From: Actinobacteria bacterium UBA7422
GTDB taxonomy: Bacteria > Actinomycetota > Actinomycetes > S36-B12
DNA: 5,726 nucleotides
Direction: 5' to 3'
Assembly: GCA_002469525.1 (NCBI GenBank)
Contig: DKME01000044.1
Location: 1-5,726, forward strand
The position numbers were made by a program, and so were the translations under genes. Below the pieces are notes generated by a model. The model was not told where the DNA came from. It saw only the letters and a list, made by a program, of their open reading frames with translations, and searched no databases. Positions 1 to 5,726 of this stretch are shown in pieces. The stretch's first letter is position 1, and every line of letters begins with the position of its first letter.

Positions 1-1
1 C

Positions 2-1441
2 GACGGAACACCCGACTTCAAAGTCGCCGATATGAATCTTGCAGATTTTGGTCGCGATGAAATCCGGCTGGCTGAGCATGAAATGCCAGGCCTGATGGCA
101 ATGCGTGAAAAATTTGGCAAGAGCAAGCCTCTTTCGGGAGCTCGCATCACCGGGTCACTCCATATGACGGTTCAGACCGCAGTGCTAATCGAGACACTCG
201 TTGACCTTGGCGCCGACGTGCGCTGGGCATCGTGCAATATTTTCTCAACCCAAGACCATGCAGCTGCTGCGGTAGTTGTGGGACCAGAAGGAACCGTCGA
301 CGCACCAACAGGCGTTCCGGTGTACGCGTGGAAGGGTGAAACTCTCCCCGAATACTGGTGGTGCACTGAGCAAATCCTGATGTGGCCAGACGGTAAGGGT
401 CCCAACATGATCCTCGACGACGGTGGAGATGCAACCATGCTCGTCCACAAGGGCAAGGAATTCGAGGCAGCCGGAGTTGTTCCAAAGCCAGATGCTGACA
501 CTTCTGAGGAATACGCGGTCGTACTTGCGACCCTCGCGCGCACATTGACAGAAGATTCACAGCGTTGGACCAATATTGCAAGCGGCATTCTCGGCGTTAC
601 AGAAGAAACCACCACAGGGGTGCACCGTTTGTATGAAATGCACCGCGATGGTTCACTTATTTTCCCCGCAATTAACGTCAATGACTCGGTCACTAAGAGC
701 AAGTTCGACAACGTCTATGGCTGCCGTCATTCATTGATCGACGGAATCAATCGTGCAACCGATACTTTGATCGGTGGCAAGGTCGCGGTTGTTGCGGGCT
801 ATGGCGATGTGGGCAAGGGCTCCGCGGACTCCCTCCGTGGACAGGGCGCACGCGTGATTGTGACCGAAGTTGATCCAATCTGTGCGCTTCAGGCTGCAAT
901 GGACGGCTACCAAGTCGCGTTGATCGAAGACGTGATCGGTCAGGCTGACCTGTTCATTACTGCAACAGGCTGTTACGACGTGATCACTGCAGAGCACATG
1001 TCGCAGATGAAGCATCAGGCGATTGTGGGAAATATTGGTCACTTCGACAACGAGATCGACATCGTTGGGCTCACTAACGTGCCAGGAATCAAGCGCAAAA
1101 CAATCAAACCACAGGTGGACGAATGGACGTTCCCCGACGGTCACACGATTATCATGCTCTCGGAAGGGCGCCTGCTCAATCTTGGAAATGCGACGGGTCA
1201 CCCATCCTTCGTCATGAGTAACTCGTTCACTAACCAGGTACTTGCGCAAATTGAGCTCTTCACCAAGCGCGATGAGTACTCACTCGACGTTCACGTTTTG
1301 CCGAAGCACCTTGACGAAATGGTTGCCCGGCTTCACCTTGATGCACTTGGTGTTCGCTTAACGGAACTGTCCAAGCAACAGGCAGAGTACTTGGGCCTTG
1401 ATGTGGCTGGTCCCTACAAGCCAGATCACTACCGCTACTAA
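2..1441 (+). CDS. ahcY: S-adenosyl-L-homocysteine hydrolase (adenosylhomocysteinase), 5' end truncated by window edge
   Basis: Cytosolic NAD-dependent enzyme that reversibly splits S-adenosylhomocysteine into adenosine and homocysteine, removing the product inhibitor of methyltransferases in the methyl cycle. Residues are counted from the ATG at 32. The substrate domain has LHMT (His44), LDDGGD (125-133), EETTTG (191-196) and TKSKFDN (221-227, Lys222, Asp226, Asn227), with Cys231 after it; these match the known catalytic residues of the family. The NAD-binding Rossmann motif GYGDVGKG is at 256-263. The C-terminal KPDHYRY (463-469), which reaches into the neighbouring subunit's NAD site in this tetrameric family, is intact. 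The ATG at 32 is not the real start: the frame is open to the window edge, and the ten upstream codons end in DFKVAD, which continues the family's N-terminal homology. A small part of the N-terminus therefore lies outside. The insert around residues 150-180 fits the longer bacterial form. No frameshift or missing key residue is seen. Confidence 0.97.
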   Translation, partial: DGTPDFKVADMNLADFGRDEIRLAEHEMPGLMAMREKFGKSKPLSGARITGSLHMTVQTAVLIETLVDLGADVRWASCNIFSTQDHAAAAVVVGPEGTVDAPTGVPVYAWKGETLPEYWWCTEQILMWPDGKGPNMILDDGGDATMLVHKGKEFEAAGVVPKPDADTSEEYAVVLATLARTLTEDSQRWTNIASGILGVTEETTTGVHRLYEMHRDGSLIFPAINVNDSVTKSKFDNVYGCRHSLIDGINRATDTLIGGKVAVVAGYGDVGKGSADSLRGQGARVIVTEVDPICALQAAMDGYQVALIEDVIGQADLFITATGCYDVITAEHMSQMKHQAIVGNIGHFDNEIDIVGLTNVPGIKRKTIKPQVDEWTFPDGHTIIMLSEGRLLNLGNATGHPSFVMSNSFTNQVLAQIELFTKRDEYSLDVHVLPKHLDEMVARLHLDALGVRLTELSKQQAEYLGLDVAGPYKPDHYRY

Positions 1442-1457
1442 ACCAATATCGCTTCTG

Positions 1458-1498
1458 GTGGGGTGGGTGGTCCTTTAAGGAATCCCCGCCCCACTTTT
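1458..1498 (+). terminator. Probable rho-independent terminator after ahcY
   Basis: Left arm 1458-1467 (GTGGGGTGGG) pairs with right arm 1485-1494 (CCCGCCCCAC), giving a 10-bp stem with one G-U wobble. The 17-base loop contains a small inner complement (TCC at 1471 with GGA at 1479). A run of four T follows directly at 1495-1498. It begins about 17 bases after the ahcY stop, as expected for that gene's terminator. The T-run is short, so termination may be partial and some read-through into mtrA is possible. Confidence 0.75.
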
Positions 1499-1527
1499 GC
1501 GTGTTTCGGCAATCGCGGTGTCCGGGC

Positions 1528-1556
1528 TTGTGGGCTCAGAGCCGGGGTGACAACAT
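1528..1556 (+). promoter_or_regulatory. Weak candidate promoter for mtrA (-35 TTGTGG, -10 CAACAT)
   Basis: TTGTGG at 1528-1533 and CAACAT at 1551-1556 are separated by 17 bases. Each keeps only about half of the sigma-70-type consensus. The -10 box ends six bases before the ATG at 1563, so transcription starting at the usual distance would begin at or next to that ATG, giving a leaderless mRNA, which is common in actinobacteria. Some promoter is expected here because a terminator lies just upstream. The exact boxes are a guess by eye. Confidence 0.3.
1533..1543. repeat. Short perfect dyad GGCTCAGAGCC between the candidate -35 and -10 boxes
   Basis: GGCTC (1533-1537) and GAGCC (1539-1543) are perfect complements around a single central A. 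The position inside the candidate promoter spacer would suit a repressor or autoregulatory site. However, a dyad of five base pairs arises easily by chance, and it does not resemble the direct-repeat sites described for MtrA. Confidence 0.25.
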
Positions 1557-1561
1557 AGGGG
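1557..1561 (+). promoter_or_regulatory. Purine stretch AGGGG, possible ribosome binding site deciding the mtrA start
   Basis: AGGGG lies one base before the ATG at 1563, too close to serve it. It lies seven bases before the second in-frame ATG at 1569 and ten before the third at 1572. If it is a true Shine-Dalgarno site, translation should begin at 1569 or 1572. If the transcript is leaderless, 1563 is the start. It matches the canonical AGGAGG only partly. Confidence 0.35.
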
Positions 1562-1562
1562 T

Positions 1563-2279
1563 ATGACCATGATGAATGCTGGTTCACCCGCAGACGTTGG
1601 CGCCCGTGGAAAAGTTCTGGTAGTTGACGACGATCTTGCATTGGCTGAGATGCTGGGAATCGTACTTCGCGGTGAAGGTTTCGAGCCGATTTTTTGTTCC
1701 GATGGAGCGAAGGCGCTCGCAGTTTTTCGGGAGAGCCGACCTGACATTGTGCTCTTGGATTTAATGCTGCCAGGTAAGGACGGCGTTGACGTATGTCGGC
1801 TGATCCGAGCCGAATCAGGGACTCCGATTGTGATGTTGACAGCGAAGAGTGACACGGTGGACGTCGTTGTGGGTCTTGAAGCGGGGGCCGACGACTACAT
1901 CGTAAAACCATTTAAGCCAAAGGAACTTGTTGCTCGGGTTCGTGCGCGTATTCGGCGCAATGAAGAACCCACACCGGCGGGGTTGCAGATTGGCGACTTG
2001 GCAATCGACGTTACCGGCCATTCGGTTCATCGAGGCGAAGAGGCGCTTTCGTTGACGCCCCTTGAGTTTGACCTGTTGTTGTGTCTTGCGCGTAAACCTG
2101 GGCAGGTATTCTCGCGTGAAGCCCTACTCGAAGAAGTCTGGGGTTATCGGCACTCAGCAGACACCAGGCTGGTCAACGTCCACGTTCAACGGTTACGGGC
2201 CAAAATTGAGCAAGATCCAGAACGGCCCGATATTGTTTTGACGGTTCGTGGTGTGGGTTACAAAGCCGGACCGAACTAA
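1563..2279 (+). CDS. mtrA: DNA-binding response regulator MtrA (OmpR/PhoB family)
   Basis: Cytosolic transcription regulator phosphorylated by MtrB; in studied actinobacteria it controls cell-wall, division and replication genes. The receiver domain (about residues 17-132) has the acidic pocket Asp22-Asp24, phospho-acceptor Asp66 in LLDLMLPG (codon 1758-1760), Thr93, switch Tyr112 and Lys115 in KPF. The winged-helix domain (about 140-236) has SLTPLEFDLL, the recognition-helix stretch DTRLVNVHVQRLR (200-212) and the wing TVRGVGYK. From the receiver start to the end, GVGYKAGP, it matches the M. tuberculosis MtrA pattern almost motif for motif, but carries about ten extra N-terminal residues with this start. 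ATGs at 1563, 1569 and 1572 are all in frame, so the N-terminus is uncertain by three residues. mtrB follows after 15 bases, so the two are probably co-transcribed. Confidence 0.96.
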   Translation: MTMMNAGSPADVGARGKVLVVDDDLALAEMLGIVLRGEGFEPIFCSDGAKALAVFRESRPDIVLLDLMLPGKDGVDVCRLIRAESGTPIVMLTAKSDTVDVVVGLEAGADDYIVKPFKPKELVARVRARIRRNEEPTPAGLQIGDLAIDVTGHSVHRGEEALSLTPLEFDLLLCLARKPGQVFSREALLEEVWGYRHSADTRLVNVHVQRLRAKIEQDPERPDIVLTVRGVGYKAGPN

Positions 2280-2294
2280 GCACCGTTCTAAATT

Positions 2295-3974
2295 GTGAAA
2301 TTCATTCGCTTATTGCTTGCGCCTTTTCGTTGGGGTAGGCGCATTTGGCGCAGGTCGCTACTTTTTCGTGTGACAACTTCGACGTTAGTCCTCAGTGCCC
2401 TAGTGGTAACAGTTTTAGGTTTCTCATTGTTATCTCGGGTTACCACTGGGCTTTTGGACTCCAAGGATCGTTCTGCAATCAGCGAAGCATCGGCGGGTCT
2501 GGGCGAAGCCCAACGGTTACTTGACGCAGCCAATACTGGACCAGCCACACCGTCGGCCGCGCGTCTTGTTGACAGTGTTATTGCAACGCTTGGTGCGCGA
2601 TCGGGTTCACCGTCAGCATTTGACGTACTGCTCCTGACATCAAGTGCCAACAGTGACGCTCCGGAACGAGGAACCAACCTGGTTGCGGTCTCCAGCGTTC
2701 CGGTCGACCTGCGTGAGGCAATTCAAGAAACTAAGCGGCAGTCTTGGACATACGCTCCAATTGTTTTCCTTGACGGCCGAACGACGCCGGGCTTGATTGT
2801 CGGCGCACCACTTTCCGTGCCAACGGTTGGGCCATATGAACTGTATTACCTTTTCAATCTAGATCAGGAGCAGGAAACACTTGATCTAGTGTCGAACGCG
2901 GTTGTTGGCGCTGGAATTATTTTGGTGATACTGGTTGCTGTGGTTGCACTGCTGGTTACCCGACAAGTTGTTGTGCCAGTGCGGGAAGCAGCCCGAATCG
3001 CTCGAAGGTTCTCTTCGGGAAAACTCAATGAACGAATGCAGGTCAAGAAAGAAGACGATCTCGCGCAGCTCGCCACTTCATTTAATGAAATGGCCCAAAA
3101 CTTGGCAACACAAATTCGTCAGTTGGAAGAATTATCACTTGTGCAGCAGAGATTTGTTTCCGATGTGTCCCACGAATTACGAACTCCGTTGACGACTATC
3201 CGCATGGCGGCTGACGTCATGTACGAAGACCGGGGAACATTCGATCCGAGTAGTGCGAGGTCCGTTGAACTACTGCAGCAACAACTTGATCGATTTGAGT
3301 CTTTGTTGGTTGACTTGCTTGAGATCTCACGCTTTGATGCTGGAGTAGCCGTCTTGGACATTGAAAAAACCGACTTAATCCCGATGGTTGAGCGAGTCGT
3401 TCATTCGACGTTGCCGCTAGCTCAGCGAAACAACCTCAAAGTGCGCTTTGCGGCGTTCGAGCGACCCGCTTTTGTTGAATGCGACCCTCGTCGAATTGAT
3501 CGTGTACTTCGTAACCTTGTGGACAATGCGATTGAGCACGCAAATGAGACGAGTGTTGTCATTGAACTTGCCGGTGATCACGACTCAATTGCGATCACGG
3601 TGCGTGACTTTGGGGTGGGTCTGATGCCAGGAGAAGCGAGCTTGGTATTCAGCCGTTTCTGGCGGGCAGACAAAGCGCGCGCTCGGACAACCGGAGGAAC
3701 AGGTTTAGGGTTGGCGATCGCCCTTGAAGACGTGCGATTACATGGTGGGTGGCTCGAAGCGATCGGTGAACCTGGGATAGGTGCCTGTTTTCGTCTGACG
3801 CTACCGCGTATCGCCGGAGAGGGGTTTACGACTTCTCCATTGTCCATGGACGAGGAATCTTTTGGTGCCCCTGCAAACATTGAGTCCGATGAGCTAAGTG
3901 GACACCAAGGGAATGATGTTGTGGTGACCCGTGACCCTTTGGACACGGCACCCTGGCGAAGGGGTGGGCCATGA
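2295..3974 (+). CDS. mtrB: Sensor histidine kinase MtrB
   Basis: Membrane kinase partner of MtrA. A basic N-terminus (RWGRRIWRR, 12-20) precedes membrane segment 1 (about 27-47). An extracytoplasmic sensor region of about 150 residues follows, then membrane segment 2 (about 201-222) and a HAMP linker (about 223-275, opening VVVPVREAARIA). The HisKA domain has phospho-acceptor His293 in VSHELRTPLT (codon 3171-3173). The ATPase domain has the N box RNLVDNAIEHA (Asn411), G1 DFGVGL (438-443), F box FSRFWRAD (452-459) and G2 GGTGLGLAIA (467-476). The 559-residue length is close to the M. tuberculosis protein, and both carry TTSPL just after the kinase core. The start is GTG: an in-frame TAA at 2289 leaves no earlier option, and the first residues fit the basic, pre-membrane end. 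No clear Shine-Dalgarno site precedes it, so translation may depend on ribosomes leaving mtrA. The tail after about 510 is rich in acidic and small residues and is of unknown role. Confidence 0.96.
   Translation: MKFIRLLLAPFRWGRRIWRRSLLFRVTTSTLVLSALVVTVLGFSLLSRVTTGLLDSKDRSAISEASAGLGEAQRLLDAANTGPATPSAARLVDSVIATLGARSGSPSAFDVLLLTSSANSDAPERGTNLVAVSSVPVDLREAIQETKRQSWTYAPIVFLDGRTTPGLIVGAPLSVPTVGPYELYYLFNLDQEQETLDLVSNAVVGAGIILVILVAVVALLVTRQVVVPVREAARIARRFSSGKLNERMQVKKEDDLAQLATSFNEMAQNLATQIRQLEELSLVQQRFVSDVSHELRTPLTTIRMAADVMYEDRGTFDPSSARSVELLQQQLDRFESLLVDLLEISRFDAGVAVLDIEKTDLIPMVERVVHSTLPLAQRNNLKVRFAAFERPAFVECDPRRIDRVLRNLVDNAIEHANETSVVIELAGDHDSIAITVRDFGVGLMPGEASLVFSRFWRADKARARTTGGTGLGLAIALEDVRLHGGWLEAIGEPGIGACFRLTLPRIAGEGFTTSPLSMDEESFGAPANIESDELSGHQGNDVVVTRDPLDTAPWRRGGP
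2399..2450 (+). repeat. Inverted repeat inside mtrB (membrane segment 1 coding region)
   Basis: AGTGGTAAC at 2402-2410 is perfectly complementary to GTTACCACT at 2439-2447. A T-G wobble and two further G-C pairs extend the stem outwards (2399-2401 with 2448-2450), giving 12 pairs around a 28-base loop. It could form an mRNA hairpin early in mtrB. The arms contain GTAAC/GTTAC, similar to cores reported for some actinobacterial regulator sites. A 9-bp match at this spacing is expected about once by chance in a window of this size, so function is doubtful. Confidence 0.3.
3959..3964 (+). promoter_or_regulatory. Ribosome binding site of lpqB inside the mtrB 3' end
   Basis: AAGGGG at 3959-3964 lies six bases before the lpqB ATG at 3971, within the last codons of mtrB. 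Together with the ATGA stop-start overlap, it supports the chosen lpqB start and coupled translation of kinase and lipoprotein. Confidence 0.6.
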
Positions 3975-5713
3975 TTGGCAAGATTCTTTTCATTTTGTTG
4001 GCGGGATCCACGATCACTGGGCTTACCGGCTGCGGGAGCGGTTCAGGGTCATTTGTGGCACAGGTACCCACAACAGGTCCCATCGAGGCGGGCCAGTTGG
4101 TGTCAAATACGAGTGCTGACCAATTCATTCGGGTGATCGCTCGGCCACCGCGTGCAGGGATGTCGCCAACTGAAATTGTTCAAGGTTTTCTTGAGTCTTC
4201 GGCCTCATTTGATAGAAATCACGCGGTTGCACGCAGTTATCTCACTCCCGAGGCGGCGGGCGAGTGGAATCCAAGTTCCGGGGTGATCGTCTATGACGGT
4301 GTTCCCACATTGGTGGAAGCTGGTGCGGCTGTGCTCTTTAGTTCTACATTGAGCGGTCGAATTTCAGACAATGGCCGGTACACCGTGGAAGATCCAGGGA
4401 GCCAATTACAACGCAGTTTCTTTCTCACTCAACGAGACGGGGAATGGCGCATTAGCCTGGCGCCCGCTGGACTACTTTTGTCTGATTTTGACGTGAGCCG
4501 CGCCTATCGCAGCTTTCCACTCTATTTTTTCAATCCAAGTTTTCAAACATTAGTTCCTGATGCGCGGCTGATTCCCGTAATTGGCCCAGCATTGGGCACA
4601 ACCCTGATTCAGCGTTTAATTGCTGGACCCAATGAGTGGCTACGACCAGCAGTGCGCACCGGTATTCCGGCAGGTGTTGGACTTGCAGTGGACGCCGTGC
4701 CAATTGAAAATGGTGTGGCACGCGTCAACCTCAACGCCAGCGTGACCCTGGCCAATGACCCCGTTCGAGTGGCGCTCTCACAGCAAATCGTGTGGACACT
4801 TCGAGCGTTACCGGAGGTGCAATTTGTAGAAATTTCGGTGAATGGAACACCATTGAGTGTGCCGGGAGCTACCTCCCCTCAGTCCCGGGACGCGTGGCCG
4901 CAGGTTGATCCAGGTGGTCTTGCTCGGGATGCCGTGGGCTACGCGGCGACCAGTGCAGGTGTTGTCCGCCTAACCCCGGGCGGGAACTTTGCCGTCCCGG
5001 GTGCCTTTGGCAGCCTAGAGGAGAGTTTGTCCAAGTTTGCGATCTCCGCTGACGGGAAACGGACCATTGCACTGACGGCAGCCGGTGAGCTCTTGGGTGG
5101 CGGATTACTCGTCGGTGCACCGGTGGTGTCAATTGAATTAGGCTCGCAGATCCCCGTTGAGTTGCGGTCGATTGCCTTTGACGGGAACACAACGGCCTGG
5201 ATCGTTAATCAGAATGGAGTGACACAAACCCTTATGGCAACGGGTAAAACATTCGACATTGAGGTGAACGGTTTAGCGGAGGGCGACCTCGTTCAATCAG
5301 TTGTGCCTTCACGTGATGGCACCCGCGCCGCAGTCATCGTGTCTAATGATTCAGGGTTGGTATTACTCCTGATGCGGGTTAGTCGTCCCTCACCCGCAAA
5401 CGTCACTCGGATTGAATTACAAAAGCCCATGCGAGTTGAATCTAAACTCGGTGAGGTCACTGCCTTGGCTTGGTCAAGTGCAAACACGATCGCAGCGATT
5501 GCAAGTGAGACGGCCGGCACCATTCAAATTTACGAAATTGATTTGGGGCGCGGGGAAATAGCGGCACAGGGTTCACCCGCAGGTCCAATTTCGATTGCAG
5601 CAGCCCCCGGCTTGGCCACGCTCGTGGCCTCGGCTGATGGCTCGATCTATGAAAACTCAACCCAGTCTTGGATTGAACGCATTCAAGGAACAACCGCAAC
5701 CTATCCGGGCTAA
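3971..5713 (+). CDS. lpqB: Lipoprotein LpqB, extracytoplasmic partner of MtrB
   Basis: Predicted secreted lipoprotein of 580 residues, close in length to M. tuberculosis LpqB. The signal peptide has a short n-region with Lys4, a hydrophobic core (5-17) and lipobox LTGC, with Cys21 (codon 4031-4033) as the lipidation site; a flexible Gly/Ser linker follows. Residues about 45-185 form the conserved N-terminal LpqB region (GFLESSASFDRNHAVARSYL, 72-91). Residues about 205-297 look like a GerMN domain (LIQRLIAGP, VARVNLNAS, QQIVWTLRALPEV). Residues about 310-580 form a propeller-like domain with repeated short strands such as SADGKRTIAL and SRDGTRAAVIV and the family-like VPGAFG (342-347). Mycobacterial work reports that LpqB binds the outer part of MtrB and modulates MtrA phosphorylation; the fixed position after mtrB fits this role. 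The start overlaps the mtrB stop by four bases (ATGA), indicating translational coupling. The stop lies inside a 13-base tandem duplication, but the ending TYPG resembles the LPG end of the M. tuberculosis protein, so the gene appears complete. Confidence 0.95.
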   Translation: MIGKILFILLAGSTITGLTGCGSGSGSFVAQVPTTGPIEAGQLVSNTSADQFIRVIARPPRAGMSPTEIVQGFLESSASFDRNHAVARSYLTPEAAGEWNPSSGVIVYDGVPTLVEAGAAVLFSSTLSGRISDNGRYTVEDPGSQLQRSFFLTQRDGEWRISLAPAGLLLSDFDVSRAYRSFPLYFFNPSFQTLVPDARLIPVIGPALGTTLIQRLIAGPNEWLRPAVRTGIPAGVGLAVDAVPIENGVARVNLNASVTLANDPVRVALSQQIVWTLRALPEVQFVEISVNGTPLSVPGATSPQSRDAWPQVDPGGLARDAVGYAATSAGVVRLTPGGNFAVPGAFGSLEESLSKFAISADGKRTIALTAAGELLGGGLLVGAPVVSIELGSQIPVELRSIAFDGNTTAWIVNQNGVTQTLMATGKTFDIEVNGLAEGDLVQSVVPSRDGTRAAVIVSNDSGLVLLLMRVSRPSPANVTRIELQKPMRVESKLGEVTALAWSSANTIAAIASETAGTIQIYEIDLGRGEIAAQGSPAGPISIAAAPGLATLVASADGSIYENSTQSWIERIQGTTATYPG

Positions 5714-5726
5714 CTATCCGGGCTAA
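5701..5726. repeat. Perfect 13-base tandem duplication spanning the lpqB stop codon
   Basis: The unit CTATCCGGGCTAA occurs at 5701-5713 and again at 5714-5726, ending exactly at the window edge. The first copy holds the last lpqB codons and the TAA stop. The base before the first copy breaks the period, so exactly two copies are visible. It may be a real slippage duplication or an artefact at the end of a contig. No terminator or new start codon is visible after the lpqB stop. Confidence 0.9.

Noticed and set aside
147..711. Long minus-strand open frames opposite ahcY
   Set aside because: They lie wholly over a highly conserved enzyme gene, show no recognisable domains, and are rich in Arg, Ser and Pro as expected for antisense shadows.
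1442..1562. Possible riboswitch (for example an S-adenosylhomocysteine sensor) near ahcY
   Set aside because: The gap is downstream of ahcY and upstream of mtrA, and its main structure is a simple terminator stem. Any such switch would lie before ahcY, outside the window.
1438..1911. Minus-strand open frames across the ahcY-mtrA gap and the mtrA receiver domain
   Set aside because: They run through the terminator stem and antisense to conserved MtrA codons, with low-complexity Arg/Pro-rich translations and no supported start site.
3826..4128. Open frames on both strands around the mtrB-lpqB junction
   Set aside because: The mtrB stop, the ATGA overlap and the lpqB signal peptide explain this stretch fully; the alternatives have no domain or ribosome binding site.
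1581..5582. The 13-base word GGTTCACCCGCAG occurs both early in mtrA and late in lpqB
   Set aside because: One shared 13-base word in a window this size is not surprising; both copies are in ordinary coding sequence in different contexts.

Overview
The window is a compact, single-strand (+) actinobacterial chromosomal region with four genes: ahcY (S-adenosyl-L-homocysteine hydrolase, 5' end cut off by the window edge), then mtrA, mtrB and lpqB. The assignment to Actinobacteria (Actinomycetota) rests on the MtrA-MtrB-LpqB module, which is characteristic of that phylum. It also rests on close agreement, recalled from memory, with the Mycobacterium tuberculosis proteins in length, domain order and motifs. 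Base composition looks only moderately GC-rich by eye, well below a mycobacterium or streptomycete. A moderate-GC lineage, such as some freshwater or marine actinobacteria, is therefore possible, but I cannot name a genus from the sequence.

Layout: 2-1441 is ahcY, followed about 17 bases after its stop by a good stem-loop terminator (1458-1498). The 121-base gap 1442-1562 then holds a weak promoter candidate, a short dyad and a purine stretch just before mtrA. mtrA is at 1563-2279. mtrB (GTG start) follows after 15 bases at 2295-3974. lpqB (3971-5713) overlaps mtrB by four bases (ATGA). The window closes with a perfect 13-base tandem duplication that includes the lpqB stop codon (5701-5726).

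How the genes work together: MtrB is a membrane sensor histidine kinase that phosphorylates the OmpR-type regulator MtrA. LpqB is a secreted lipoprotein reported in mycobacteria to act on the extracytoplasmic part of MtrB. In studied actinobacteria the system links cell-wall remodelling, cell division, replication and osmotic state. ahcY belongs to the methyl cycle and is probably only a neighbour, because a terminator separates it from mtrA. In M. tuberculosis, tmk (thymidylate kinase) lies between the two; here it is absent.

I found no mobile element, CRISPR array, RNA gene or clearly novel system. This is a conserved core region, and the points worth checking are small ones: start sites, a terminal duplication, and a local gene-order difference.
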